From Ianthella basta (Eukaryota > Porifera > Demospongiae > Verongiida > Ianthellidae): a DNA stretch of 64,000 bases. The notes beneath the pieces are model-generated. The model was not told the DNA's origin. It did no database searches and worked only from the letters and a program-made list of their open reading frames with translations. This document shows positions 22,820 to 33,641 of this stretch, one piece after another. The stretch is taken from NCBI GenBank assembly GCA_964019415.1, contig OZ025890.1, positions 2,875,553 through 2,939,552 of the forward strand. Direction: 5' to 3'. Numbering within the stretch: the stretch's first letter is position 1; every line of letters begins with the position of its first letter. The translations under genes were made by a program, and so were the position numbers.

Positions 22820-24628
22820 CTGTTGAGAGGTAGAAGACACAATAATAGCAGTTAAGGTCATAGTGGGCGAATTCTCTTTGTACTAGTATGAAGGCCTAAT
22901 TTAACATTCTACCTAATAATTTAAGTCTAGTAATTTAAAAGTCTTAAAATCTCCCATACTTTATCATCTGAGGCATATCTAGCACATGCTCACGAGGGCC
23001 TCCAAACCCTCCAGCCATTATTCCTGCTAATTGGGTGGCATTATGTATCTCCGGCTTTCTATGGCTAATTGAGAAATGGTGCTAATGGCATAGACCAATG
23101 GGCCACATGGACATGTCCACCAAGTTGCATGACCATGCACACCCGTTTATATTGCAATTGATACCACACCATGTATCTGTACAAATGTCCTGATGTGTTA
23201 TGTTATGAGGATTTATATCAGCACTTGTGCAGTTCCTTGAACAAGGACAGAGGCCAAATTAGAAATCTGTCTGTATTAACAGTCTTAGAATCTTGTGTAC
23301 TTTGTCAGCATACCAAGCACATGCTTATGAGTGCCTCCAAATCCCTCAGGCATTATTTAGATTATATTATTTACTTTAGATTTATTTAGTTCATTGTACT
23401 GTTACTTGCATAACACTTACAAATGATAGACATACAGTAGTGGTATACATCCTTCCTTACTAGCCTGACACAATGGTATGAAGAGAATGATATTATGTGT
23501 ATAAAACTACATGATACATACATGTAACCAGGCAGATAGATTCAGTGAAATCACATGAATCCATTACATCTGTCTGCAAGCTGCTGAACAAACTCATGAG
23601 TAATGTTAACACTGTGAGAGAACAAGAACTGCGTACATAACAAGCAATGGTTTGCTTCTACAACCTCCTCATATAGCAACATCTCAGATCCGTTGAAGCT
23701 ATCAGTGTGACCAGATTAAAGCTGACGCAATGGATGTGAGTCCATTAGACTGAGTCCCTGTCGTAACAGTGCAGGTCACCAAATCTGAACCTGTGTTTAC
23801 ATGATGGAATGCACTTGCAGTAAACATTAATTACTGCTACTACAACTGGGTCAGTACTAATCTTATGTATATCTACACTCATTCCAATGATTTGGTGCAG
23901 CACAGTCAGATGCAGCTTGGTCAAAGGTCTATTGCTCTCTACATCCATGCATGCAGTTTCCACTGCTGCACAGGGAATGTGTTCATGTGCACTTCTGGTG
24001 TGCTCTCTGGCAATGCATGCTCATATCACATGCAAGGATTGCATGAGGTTCCATATAAACTGCATTATTAGTATGCATATTATAATTCTACATTTCAAAT
24101 CTTGTTGGATTACACCACAAGTTGTCACATCAGTATCAGGACCAGTAATGTTATGAGGAAGGGATAAATAGCTACGTAATTCAATTAATTGTTAGAGTGA
24201 TAAGACAAGACGTTGTAGGAACTGAAGCACAAGGTATCACCAACATAAACTTGCAATATATTATTGTAAAAATAATCTTATGTGCTCCTGTCTTGCTCTA
24301 CCACATATATACTTGCAAAGTGGCAAATTGAATTGACATAGCTACAGTACGTTTGTGGTGTAGTATTAGGTGTTAGTGAGAAATCACAGTTGCATGCACA
24401 AAAGCACACAACGAAAACAGTCATTAATATTATATGATAACTGCTCTTAATGCTTAATGCTTAACTGCTCTTAATCTAAACTGCTGTCTGTTCTTAATGA
24501 TATATAATAACGTTAAGGGCAGAAATGAGGATGAGGAAACCATGCATTAATGCAATCTTATCATCCTGTGTCTCCGCACATTGAATGCGTAAATCATACA
24601 TTTAGAGTTAAATCCAAAACTTCCTTAC

Positions 24629-24721
24629 TTGCAGCATGGCTTCCAGTACTTCTTTCTTTGTGATGCTGTGAAACATGGGGCCACAGCAATGGACTTTGCC
24701 CACTCTGCTATTTGCCTCCAG
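24629..24721 (-). other. Candidate orphan exon
   Basis: A minus-strand open stretch of exactly 31 codons (LEANSRVGKVHCCGPMFHSI...) lies between an acceptor-like TGTGTGTAG and a donor CAA-GTAAGG. It is conserved at 57806-57898, and a diverged copy of the same stretch lies near 26128-26226. The family is unknown, and being in a recent duplicate limits the weight of the conservation. Confidence 0.25.
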
Positions 24722-25680
24722 CTACACACACAAGTATCAGGCAGTCAGCCCAAGTGATACTGAACCATGCAGTGTTGCTGGATCATGTAGGGCTTGCTGT
24801 GCATGAGTGCATGGAGCTCCATAAGCCAATAGCTGTACTGAATCAATTATAAGGAATCATCTGTTGGCTACCAACCAACAGTCAAGCCAATTCTTGCAGT
24901 TCCTGAGCTAAACCAATGCTGTCCGTGCCACACACCTCTTGACCTGTCTCAACACTCCTCCAGCAGTGCTCAGTTGCTAATGCATCTGTTAAATCAAAGA
25001 GGACGTTGAATTGTGTGTACAACATGGATGTAGCAGTGAGTTACAGTACTGCCTCTAGGTACAGGCATGCAGAGAGTGAGTCATGTACAGTATACGTATG
25101 TGGCTACTGTAGTGACTGCTGCTTGTCCATCCTAGAGTGGGACTGTGTAAGGCATAATAAATTTCAGCAATTTCAGTGTTTGCTGCGATTCCTGTAGAGG
25201 ACCCACTAGCTCCCTTAAGGCTGGACCTGCATAAGAGTTATGTATACGCACTCATTCTGTGGTATTACGGTTTGTGTTCCAAACTTACCATACATACATG
25301 TGTACAGTTCCAGACACATACTGTACATCTATGCACACAGACACACAATGTGTGCATACACATACCCAAGCACCTTCCATGCAGAATAGTGCTATTATAG
25401 AGAATGAGATAGACAATTGCTCTCCATTAAAGATTACACATAGCAGGGGCAAGATAGACTGAATATCTTGATCATCATTGTAATGAGGAGGTGAGAGAGA
25501 CTAGATAGATCAAGAAGCCACTCTTAACACAATCCACAAAAAAACAGAGAAATGGAAGTTGAAGCTACCAAAAATGCACTACACCAGACTATAGCATAAA
25601 TGATTGATGCTGCATGATTAGATGGCCCGGAGGATCAAATGGGACCAAGAGGCAAGCAATTTAAAATATGACATTCAGCA

Positions 25681-25962
25681 GGCATTAGTGACACTGGGGA
25701 GTTGTGTGCAAGAGTGCCAAGTAATGAAAAGGGGCACCATCAATACAGCCCATTGGGTTCAATTGAAATGAAAGCAAAGGAGGAGTCCCAATCTGACACT
25801 GTTCAGCATGGTAAATACACGCAGGTGTCTATGCAAGCATCAAATATGGTAATGTCACAGTGGTCATATCACAGGATGTCCTTCCGATTTGACTGTACCA
25901 ATTGCACAAAGCTGTACTGCTTCACTGCTCTCTCTACCTACATGCGTGCCTCGGTCCATTAG
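25681..25962 (+). other. Candidate orphan receptor-tail exon
   Basis: After an acceptor-like TTCAGCAG the plus frame, phase 1 as in the R genes, reads a polar, charged stretch containing HHQYSPLGSIEMK and HGKYTQVSMQ, that is, two YxxL/YxxV-type motifs. It is preserved at 58860-59178. A diverged relative with QFGSIEVNEM lies near 39550-39650. It could be a leftover or alternative cytoplasmic exon, or chance. Confidence 0.3.
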
Positions 25963-26880
25963 CTACAGTTACCCTCTCCACCAGCCCACATGCAATCCCA
26001 ACTGATCAGTTGTGTTAAATCATCACATGAGTAAGGGATGCTTGTTAGTGGCTCACTATTGCATGCTCACAGTACATGTCTCCGCAGTACGTACATGCCT
26101 GAATACATTAGCAGCTCAACTTCAACTTGCAGTATGGCATCCAGTTCCTCCATGCACTTCAAGAATCTTAGACACTGTGGAGTGTGTGACTGCTTGCACA
26201 GCTGAGATCCATACTGCATGTAGCTACTGGATGCTGCCACTCACCTAGAGGCCTTTAGCTACGCAATTGCAAGACAGTCATGAGTTCCAGCAAGGCCAAA
26301 CATTTGCGGCTGAGTTCTGACATTTATTTTGCAAAATAATGATGGGTATTGTATGCATGTGCATGTGTGTGTTCATACGTAGCTCCAAGTGGAGGTAACC
26401 AACTCCTACACCTTCCATTGATGCTGCTTTCAATTAGCAAATGACACAGCGAATCAAATTTACTGATGCAGACAAGTTATGGTTGAGTGTGTAGATACCT
26501 GTTGCAACCTGCACTGTGTGGTGGTGATCATGGTAGTATGTGAGTGCATGGTCACATTTGTATGTAGTGTAGTGCATATTGTATGCATTTGAAGTATATG
26601 TATAGTACCTTGACCTGCAATCTCTTCATGTACTGTAGTAAGACCACACTGTGACACTGAATGTCAAATTATTTAGCATGTGTTTCTCACATGCTGAGCT
26701 GTTGTGTACTGTGTACTGAAGTCATGAAAACAAAACCACTGCCCGTACAATTGAAAGATGGAAACTGATGATGACTGAAGTGAAAGGAAAGGTAGCCTTA
26801 TCCATTGTCACAATAAGAAAGAGCACAATAGAATTGAAGGAGCTGCAATTTCAGCAACCATTCAATGCACATAGAGCACC

Positions 26881-26937
26881 ACATGCACTATTGTACACCA
26901 CATGCACTATTGTACACCACATGCACTATTGTACATC
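26881..26937. repeat. 19-bp minisatellite upstream of L2
   Basis: Three head-to-tail units of ACATGCACTATTGTACACC; the third unit ends TC. The matching array upstream of L4 (about 60054-60120) has a fourth, partial unit. Confidence 0.7.
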
Positions 26938-26985
26938 TTGCACTATATGTGCACAATATACAATATTGATTCAGCAATAGTACAG

Positions 26986-26993
26986 TATATAAA
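26986..26993 (+). promoter_or_regulatory. TATA-box-like element of L2
   Basis: TATATAAA lies 67 bases before the chosen start of L2. It is conserved before L4 at 60160-60167 but not at the same place before L1 or L3. Confidence 0.4.
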
Positions 26994-27059
26994 TTAAAGG
27001 AAACTTTATCTGTGTCTGCACAGTACACTGCCTCTCAATTGGAAAGCAGTTGTATAGCA

Positions 27060-30000
27060 ATGGCTCTCGATTCTTGTCTGCCAACAGTGACTACACTGAT
27101 GGTGGCCTTTCTCCTGCTCATTAACCAAGGTGGTTCCTCCTCTGCTGGCAGACCTCAGTTGTTCTGGGTGGCAGCAGACAAAGCACAATGCAGAAACTAC
27201 AGCAATTACAGTGACTGCAACACACTAAAAGAATATGTACGGAGGAAGGATGTCAACTTCTCCCTCTCTGACACCACCTGGGTCTTCCTACATGGTGAGC
27301 ACGAGTGGGGCTTTGAAGAAAGTAGCCTGAAAATTATGGGAGCAAGAAATGTGACACTCAAAGGAGAAGAGAAATGTGCTATGGGGGCTCAGAAATGTTC
27401 TATAGTATCATTTTACCCCGGTAAATTAGAAATCATTATAAAGCGATCAAGTGCTGTCACATTTGAGGACTTGAGATTGCAGACTGTTATAATGGAGGTG
27501 CAACAAACAAACAACTTTTGTCTTCATAATGTTAACTTCCTGGACTACGCAGGATTGAATCTTAGAGATCCAGTTGGAGATTACACAATAACTGAAAGTT
27601 CTTTTGACCCAGACACGAAGTTTTATACATCAATTAAAGCCTGTCCATATGCATCCAAAGTAAGCTGTAATTTAACTTTCACAGTTAAGCAATGTCAACT
27701 ATATTTGGACTCTCGATATGTCATGGCCATGGACATGGACAACCTAGCCCACTACCACTCCATCAAGATCACCATTTCCAACAGCACATTTACTAATCAT
27801 GAGCTAGCTCTGGAAGTCGCAAATTATCCAATAAGTTCATTTACTTTGGAAGTTAATGATGTTACCTTTACTGAATGCAGTTTCACACTTATGATGCCCT
27901 TAATGGTGACTATGACATATCCTGAGGCAGCTGATGAATGGCTGGGAGCACGTGTTCTTATACATAACTGTGATTTCATGGTAAGAGAGAAAAGGGTAGT
28001 AGACATCCTGCTCGGGCCAAGCTGGTCACAAGATAGTGGAGTAAAGGGAGAAACACAGCACCCTGAAATTGTCATCTCACACTCAAATTTTCATGAAAGA
28101 TATGGCAATATCACAGATCGCATTGTGTACCCGCATTTATTCAGTGTCGAGATCGCTCACAGTAAGCATACTCTCCCTGAACCCAAATGTACACCATTGC
28201 TGACTATATTGCACAGCACATTTACGAGAATCAGCAAAGGCAACGTGCTTGGACTACAGAATCTACAAGGATATCGGGTATTATTGGCTCAGGGGAATCA
28301 GATACTATCAATAGAAGGTTTTGATCTTCTGCTTGACAACACCCAACTGGAATTACATGGATACAATGAAATCAGTACTAACATGACATGCGATGGAATC
28401 TATCTGTCATCTGATTCTCAGTTGTTATTGACACCACACTCATTTCTGAATGTGACCACAAACAGTGATAATATGTTTGGAGGTGGTTTGTGTCTGGGTG
28501 GGTTGTACAATGATTACAAGGGAAGAGGGATGCAGACACTGAATGAATTTGTGGACTGTTATGTTGATAAGCTGACCTGTCCAGGATGGTGTTTCTTTCA
28601 GTTCATTAACAATGATGGGCAGTATGTGAATGCAAGTGAACTAACAACCCACAATACCACAGTTGCATTGTCAAGCAACACGGCAACCCTCAGTGGAAAC
28701 AAAGTTTTCAATGGACACTTTCAAAACTGCACTCTACACACATCCAATGGCACTATACAAGCCAGTAGAGAGCTCATCCTCAATGTCTTCCACCAGAATC
28801 TGCCCATGAATGAAGAAGTAATACATTCTTTTCCATATGCCATTTGCCTCTGTGATGGTGATGAGCTCAACTGCATTGGGAGCCACACATTAATGATTGA
28901 GACCTACCCAGTAAAGGAGTACCCAATATTTGTGACAGTGTTAGGAGATTGGCAGGTTGAGATACCAGTGAGATTAACTGTAACACATACACAGACAACA
29001 ATCGGAGACGGGCAGCATGAGATACCAGCAAAGCTATCAGTACCACACACACAAACAGCAACAGAAACAACGCTGTACTTAAAAGGCTGCACCAAAGTGC
29101 ACACACTGGAGCACCCCAATGGACCAGCACCTGGCAGTAGGCATAAACTAACACTACAGGCATCACTCATAGACAGTGGAAAAGATATCTTTCAAAGGTT
29201 TATGTCTGTTCAAGTCTTTAATGGTTGTTCTCCAGGTTTGCAATATAGTGACAAACAATGTGTATGCAACATATTCCTTGAACAACACCATTTCACCTGT
29301 ACCATCAATATCATGTCCAATACAACAACATACAAGGCAGAACAATCACATTATTGGATGGATATTGTAGATACTCATGTATTACTCAGCCCCAATTGTC
29401 CCATTTTCTTCTGCAACTCAGTCCTGCAGTCAGGTTTGACACTAGACAATAGCATTGACAATACCTTGCAATGCATCAATGGCCGTCAAGGACTGCTCTG
29501 CAGTGAATGCCCATCAGGTTACAGTTCAGTGTTTGGCTCTTTCACATGCAAAGAGTGCTCCAGTGTGTGGTTACTTCAGTTACCACTGTATGCATTGGGA
29601 GGGATCTTCATTGTTGCTCTTCTGTTCCTCTTCAACTTAACTCTCCTCCAAGGAACCATCATGGGTGTGGTGTTGTACACCAACATCATGGGACTCATGA
29701 GAGACTTCCTTCAAAAACATGCCTGGGGTCCACTGTTCTTTCTCCTGTCAGTCCTCAACCTACAATCAGGTGCTGGAGTGTGTTTCTACAATGGGATGAA
29801 TGAGTTCTGGAAGGCTCTTCTCCAGTTTGCCTTTCCCTTCTACATCTTCACCTTGCTCATAGTCATCATCATTGTCACTCACAAGTGTGGCTACAGGATG
29901 TTCAGAAAGGCTCGCTTCATAGCCAGGAGAGCTGTACCAGTACTGGCCACCATCATGGTACTCACATACACCTCTCTTGTGAATGCTGTCATCACTCCAC

Positions 30001-30941
30001 TGAGGTACACTACAATTTACAATGCAGATACTGCACAAGGTCAAATAGTTTGGCTGTGTCAACCCTCCCTGCCCTTCTTTGGTGGCCAGCACCTTGTCCT
30101 GGGCATCCTGTCCACTGCAGTGACTGTGCTCTACCTGATTCCCTTCACATTCATAATGCTCTTTGGAGACCTGATGAGAAGGTACTTCCACAAGTTGTGG
30201 TTCAGTCACTTCATGGATGTCCTCCATGGAGGATTCAGATGGCCTCTTGGTTTCTGGATAGGCTTGAGATTGCTGGTACGAGTCATCCTTGTGGCTATAA
30301 ACATCTCTACCAATCCAAATACTTCTGCATTTTGCACTATGGTCACAGCTGGGACACTGTTAGTTGCACAGTTGCTAGTTAAACCATTCAGGGATCCAGA
30401 CCAATTCAGAGAAGACGTCCATATTGAAGGCCCACCATCTTGTAAAAGGCTGTGTTTGACAAGGATAAAGAAGTTCTTCAACACGTATCATGCTCCATTA
30501 CTTGACACACTGTACTTGTTCAACATTGTTCTGACAAGTGCAATGATTGCCTTTGGTTCCCATTCAGAAACTGTGGTGCTCTCTGCTGCAGGAGTGAACA
30601 TCTTTTTTATCATGGCACTTGTGCAGTTTGCAGTCATCCTTGTCTACCATGCCTACAACTTCTTCCCTGTACCAGAGAGAGCTCGTAGCTGTGCCCAGTC
30701 ATGTTGGTCAACCATGCGTGCCATCCCCAGCATGCTAAAGGACACCCAGTGCTGCCGGAGGGGGCCCAGGGAGGAGGAGGAACCCAGAAGGAGCCCCATT
30801 CCAATTTTGATCCTACGTCCACCAGAGATTGATGAGATCTATGAGAGTGAATCAGAGACCAGTTCTTATGATGAGCATCCTCCTCCAGAAGAGGTGGAAG
30901 TCAGAGAGAGCTCCCTGCAGGAGCTGCTGTTGACATATTGA
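27060..30941 (+). CDS. L2: intronless beta-helix-like ectodomain plus polytopic membrane protein
   Basis: 1293 aa from ATG 27060 (MALDSCLPTV), aligned with the other L starts; an upstream in-frame ATG at 27012 is judged 5' UTR. The layout is that of L1. It starts with a signal peptide. The Asn-glycosylation-rich ectodomain has repeated beta-strand units (AVTFEDLRLQT, ITISNSTFTN, VTFTECSF, IVISHSNFHE, TILHSTFTR), then YNEIS and LSSDSQLLLTPHSFLNV. The Cys knot, nine or so helices and the tail (SYDEHPPPEEVEVRE) follow. The segment after GDWQVEIPVRLTV contains an extra short repeat of the pattern, unlike L1. The ectodomain is closest to L3 although the 5' flank is closest to L4. Function not known. 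Confidence 0.85.
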   Translation: MALDSCLPTVTTLMVAFLLLINQGGSSSAGRPQLFWVAADKAQCRNYSNYSDCNTLKEYVRRKDVNFSLSDTTWVFLHGEHEWGFEESSLKIMGARNVTLKGEEKCAMGAQKCSIVSFYPGKLEIIIKRSSAVTFEDLRLQTVIMEVQQTNNFCLHNVNFLDYAGLNLRDPVGDYTITESSFDPDTKFYTSIKACPYASKVSCNLTFTVKQCQLYLDSRYVMAMDMDNLAHYHSIKITISNSTFTNHELALEVANYPISSFTLEVNDVTFTECSFTLMMPLMVTMTYPEAADEWLGARVLIHNCDFMVREKRVVDILLGPSWSQDSGVKGETQHPEIVISHSNFHERYGNITDRIVYPHLFSVEIAHSKHTLPEPKCTPLLTILHSTFTRISKGNVLGLQNLQGYRVLLAQGNQILSIEGFDLLLDNTQLELHGYNEISTNMTCDGIYLSSDSQLLLTPHSFLNVTTNSDNMFGGGLCLGGLYNDYKGRGMQTLNEFVDCYVDKLTCPGWCFFQFINNDGQYVNASELTTHNTTVALSSNTATLSGNKVFNGHFQNCTLHTSNGTIQASRELILNVFHQNLPMNEEVIHSFPYAICLCDGDELNCIGSHTLMIETYPVKEYPIFVTVLGDWQVEIPVRLTVTHTQTTIGDGQHEIPAKLSVPHTQTATETTLYLKGCTKVHTLEHPNGPAPGSRHKLTLQASLIDSGKDIFQRFMSVQVFNGCSPGLQYSDKQCVCNIFLEQHHFTCTINIMSNTTTYKAEQSHYWMDIVDTHVLLSPNCPIFFCNSVLQSGLTLDNSIDNTLQCINGRQGLLCSECPSGYSSVFGSFTCKECSSVWLLQLPLYALGGIFIVALLFLFNLTLLQGTIMGVVLYTNIMGLMRDFLQKHAWGPLFFLLSVLNLQSGAGVCFYNGMNEFWKALLQFAFPFYIFTLLIVIIIVTHKCGYRMFRKARFIARRAVPVLATIMVLTYTSLVNAVITPLRYTTIYNADTAQGQIVWLCQPSLPFFGGQHLVLGILSTAVTVLYLIPFTFIMLFGDLMRRYFHKLWFSHFMDVLHGGFRWPLGFWIGLRLLVRVILVAINISTNPNTSAFCTMVTAGTLLVAQLLVKPFRDPDQFREDVHIEGPPSCKRLCLTRIKKFFNTYHAPLLDTLYLFNIVLTSAMIAFGSHSETVVLSAAGVNIFFIMALVQFAVILVYHAYNFFPVPERARSCAQSCWSTMRAIPSMLKDTQCCRRGPREEEEPRRSPIPILILRPPEIDEIYESESETSSYDEHPPPEEVEVRESSLQELLLTY

Positions 30942-31559
30942 GACTAATTATGTCACATGCATACAAAATAGTATGTACCACCACATCAATAACTCATTAG
31001 CTGTCCATGATGATCAGAGTTATTTTCACTGTGAACAAGACCTTTGCATTTTGCATACACATATGTTGCATGTCATACTATTATGTTATTTTGAACTGCT
31101 TGGCATGCTGTGTATTCAGAACACCATTAAATTACTTTGTAACTATTGACTGTGCAATAGTCCATTCCATTTACTGTACTCCACAAAGGAGTGAAACATA
31201 AGGTGTATGTCATAGGCACTGGCCATACATAAGCATACTGTCAATTGCTCTGAAAGACATCCCAATAATTAAGTATAATATTATAATGGATACTGATACT
31301 GCATGCAAGGCTGTGTGGTCCTATTATATGGGAGCTGAGCTGTAGACTCATATGAGCTGTCAAGACCAATTAACACAGAGAGGGACATTATGTTAACAGC
31401 AGAGCAACTGAGCAGAAAACAGCGTGAGTTATTCATAAAGTTTTTGCTTAGTAATTCCTAATCATATGCCATATTCATGGTCAATAATTCAACTTTCAAC
31501 CTGCAAATGCATGCATGAGAACAAGTAACCTACTAATGTACTAGCTACAGTAGCTACTA
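30942..31559. other. 3' flank of L2
   Basis: No gene is seen; alignable with the L1 and L3 3' flanks. Confidence 0.5.
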
Positions 31560-32010
31560 TGGTAACTTATTGAACTGGATGATTTGGTCAGCATGATATG
31601 CAGGGAAGGTGTATTTGACTTAGTATAGACCAAATGTTAGTTGACAGCCAGAAGTGAACTGTCTTACACCAGATGGACAGCGCAGGGTCTTTCCTTTCCT
31701 CCCCAATCAGCAATTGGCACATTAAATTTACAGTGGTGGTTGGTGCATGTACATGGATCCCTCCTCCTTATTGTGATCTTGGTGGGCCTGACTATGAAGT
31801 TGTAGGCAATGGCAAGAATGAAGACAATCGCATATTTTCTGATCAATGGTTGTGATGCACATATATAACAGAGAAGACTAAGGAGAGTGATAGAGTGTGG
31901 CAGAGGAGTGAAAGAGTGCACAGTACTGTAGGTCTCAAATATGAGCTGATAGCAGACAGTGAGTCTGAGCAGTGGTGTGAGGTGATATAGCAAGGTTCTA
32001 ATTGTTGACA
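31560..32010 (+). pseudogene. r2: degenerate receptor remnant
   Basis: Near 31650-31690 is the FN3 3' end scrap (GTCTTACACCAGATGG), near 31735-31800 a decayed membrane-exon piece, and near 31915-31990 a tail scrap equivalent to LKYE-xx-ADSESE followed by a stop. It corresponds to r1 and r3, with part of the FN3-to-membrane region deleted. Confidence 0.55.
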
Positions 32011-32249
32011 TACTCTACACATTTTCTACGCATCACATGATTTCCAGCTAATATGAATGCCCACAATGGGCATCACACATTAGTGAGTACATGCACCATC
32101 AGCCTACGTAGCTCTCATCAATGCTTCATCTCAGGAATAAATACAATACATGCACAGTAGATGCTGCAAATATTTAAGACACACAAGAAGTACCAATGGT
32201 CTTCATTATTACCAGTCACACTTACATGTACTCTAGAGTGTTTGTGAAC

Positions 32250-32648
32250 TATAGCCATTTGCTCAATTACATAAACAAGCTTCCCAGAAAGCGTATAGCG
32301 GGAAAATTTCGCGATTAATGTTCGCGATTTGACCAAATTCGCGAAATTTTCCTTCGCGAATTTTCTCCACTCATGATTATAATTTTATGCAAACGTCATA
32401 ATAAGATGGCCGCCACCAAGCGCAGAAGTGGATTTAGCCGTTTAAGTGCTATGCTACTGTTCTGTCCCCAAAAATTCCTTTCAACTAAGTATTTTGCCTT
32501 CCAAGGAGATCTTTTGGAGGTTGGAAATCGCAAAAGTAAAACCGCGAAAAGTTTAGTTTTGAACAAAATCGCGACATTTTCTTCCGCGAAATTTTCCCGC
32601 TATACGGTATAGCCATTTGCTCAATTACATAAACAAGCTTCCCAGAAA
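32250..32648. mobile_element. 315-bp TIR (MITE-like) element with 41-bp flanking duplication
   Basis: The core 32292-32606 has perfect 22-bp terminal inverted repeats (CGTATAGCGGGAAAATTTCG... at the left, its complement at the right) and GCGAA/TTCGC-rich subterminal sequence. It is flanked by exact 41-bp direct repeats at 32250-32290 and 32608-32648. The corresponding spot near 12975-13030 in unit 2 has one copy of this 41-bp sequence and no insert. Confidence 0.75.
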
Positions 32649-33641
32649 CCCAAATGAGGCCCCAAGTACTTGGTTCACTGCTTCTAGCCTTCCCACAGGA
32701 CAGTGACAGTATGCTGTCAGCTATATATAGAATTACCCTAGCCCCAGGTGCCTTGAACATCAATAAAGAATCCAGTCACAACTTTGGCACAAAGAACTAT
32801 TATAGAGTGCATATACACACAGTAAATGTAGCATGAGGTGTCCATTAATGAGTCCTCTTTGAAATGGGTCTGTAATAAGCAGAGAGTGAGATGAAATGGA
32901 CAGTACAAGTGGAGGTAATAGGACTTCACAATGGCTTAAATGCAAATCAACAAACCCTACACAGTACATGTAGGAGGTGAGCATGACAGCCACAGGTGTA
33001 GTGGTGCATGGCATGGGAGAAGCATGAAACTGACATGTTGTACACTGTGTGCTGTCCAAACACTTTGATAAGTAAGGACATCATGTATCAGAGGGGATTG
33101 GCAGGCACTGAACACTTGTACACAAGCACTGAAGCTCTATATACTGCACAGTAAGCAGCCACTGAAATTGGTATCAATGATAGTTGTTCATTGAGTGCAT
33201 ACAAGTGTCATCAGATTTTGGTTCACAGTCAGTTATATTTCGACTGTACCTGCTTAACATGTGATTTGCTAGGCTGCCAAACACGGTTACCAACTGTGCC
33301 ATCGTGAAGACTGCTGCACCACAGACACACAGGAATCACATGGTTCCATATGAGCAAACGCAACTCTCATGAACATTTCATCAGAACAATAAGTACAGAA
33401 AATGATGCAATAACATGCACAAAATATTCAGAAAATGTCGCCAGTGGTCTTTACTAGCTGCGGTCTCATCATTATGTATTGTCCACTTTGGTTTGTTGAA
33501 ACTGCAGCAGCCATTTGCACACAACAACAACAAACACTCCTGAAGCCATAAAGGCAGCCCTCAATCCTACAGCACTACATCTGACCAGGGATCAGCTGAA
33601 GTAGAGGAGTGTTGAGGTGACAAGGTGTGACAGTTCTGACA

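Larger units (their letters stand above)
22820..26985. other. Long spacer of unit 2, nearly identical to 55979-60159
   Basis: No complete gene is seen. From about 23500 onward it matches the unit 4 spacer with only scattered single-base differences. Two stretches look exon-like and are listed separately (24629-24721 minus, 25681-25962 plus). Confidence 0.6.

Noticed and set aside
26881-26950. CRISPR-like direct repeats
   Set aside because: Units are contiguous with no spacers, in a eukaryotic promoter region; it is a minisatellite.
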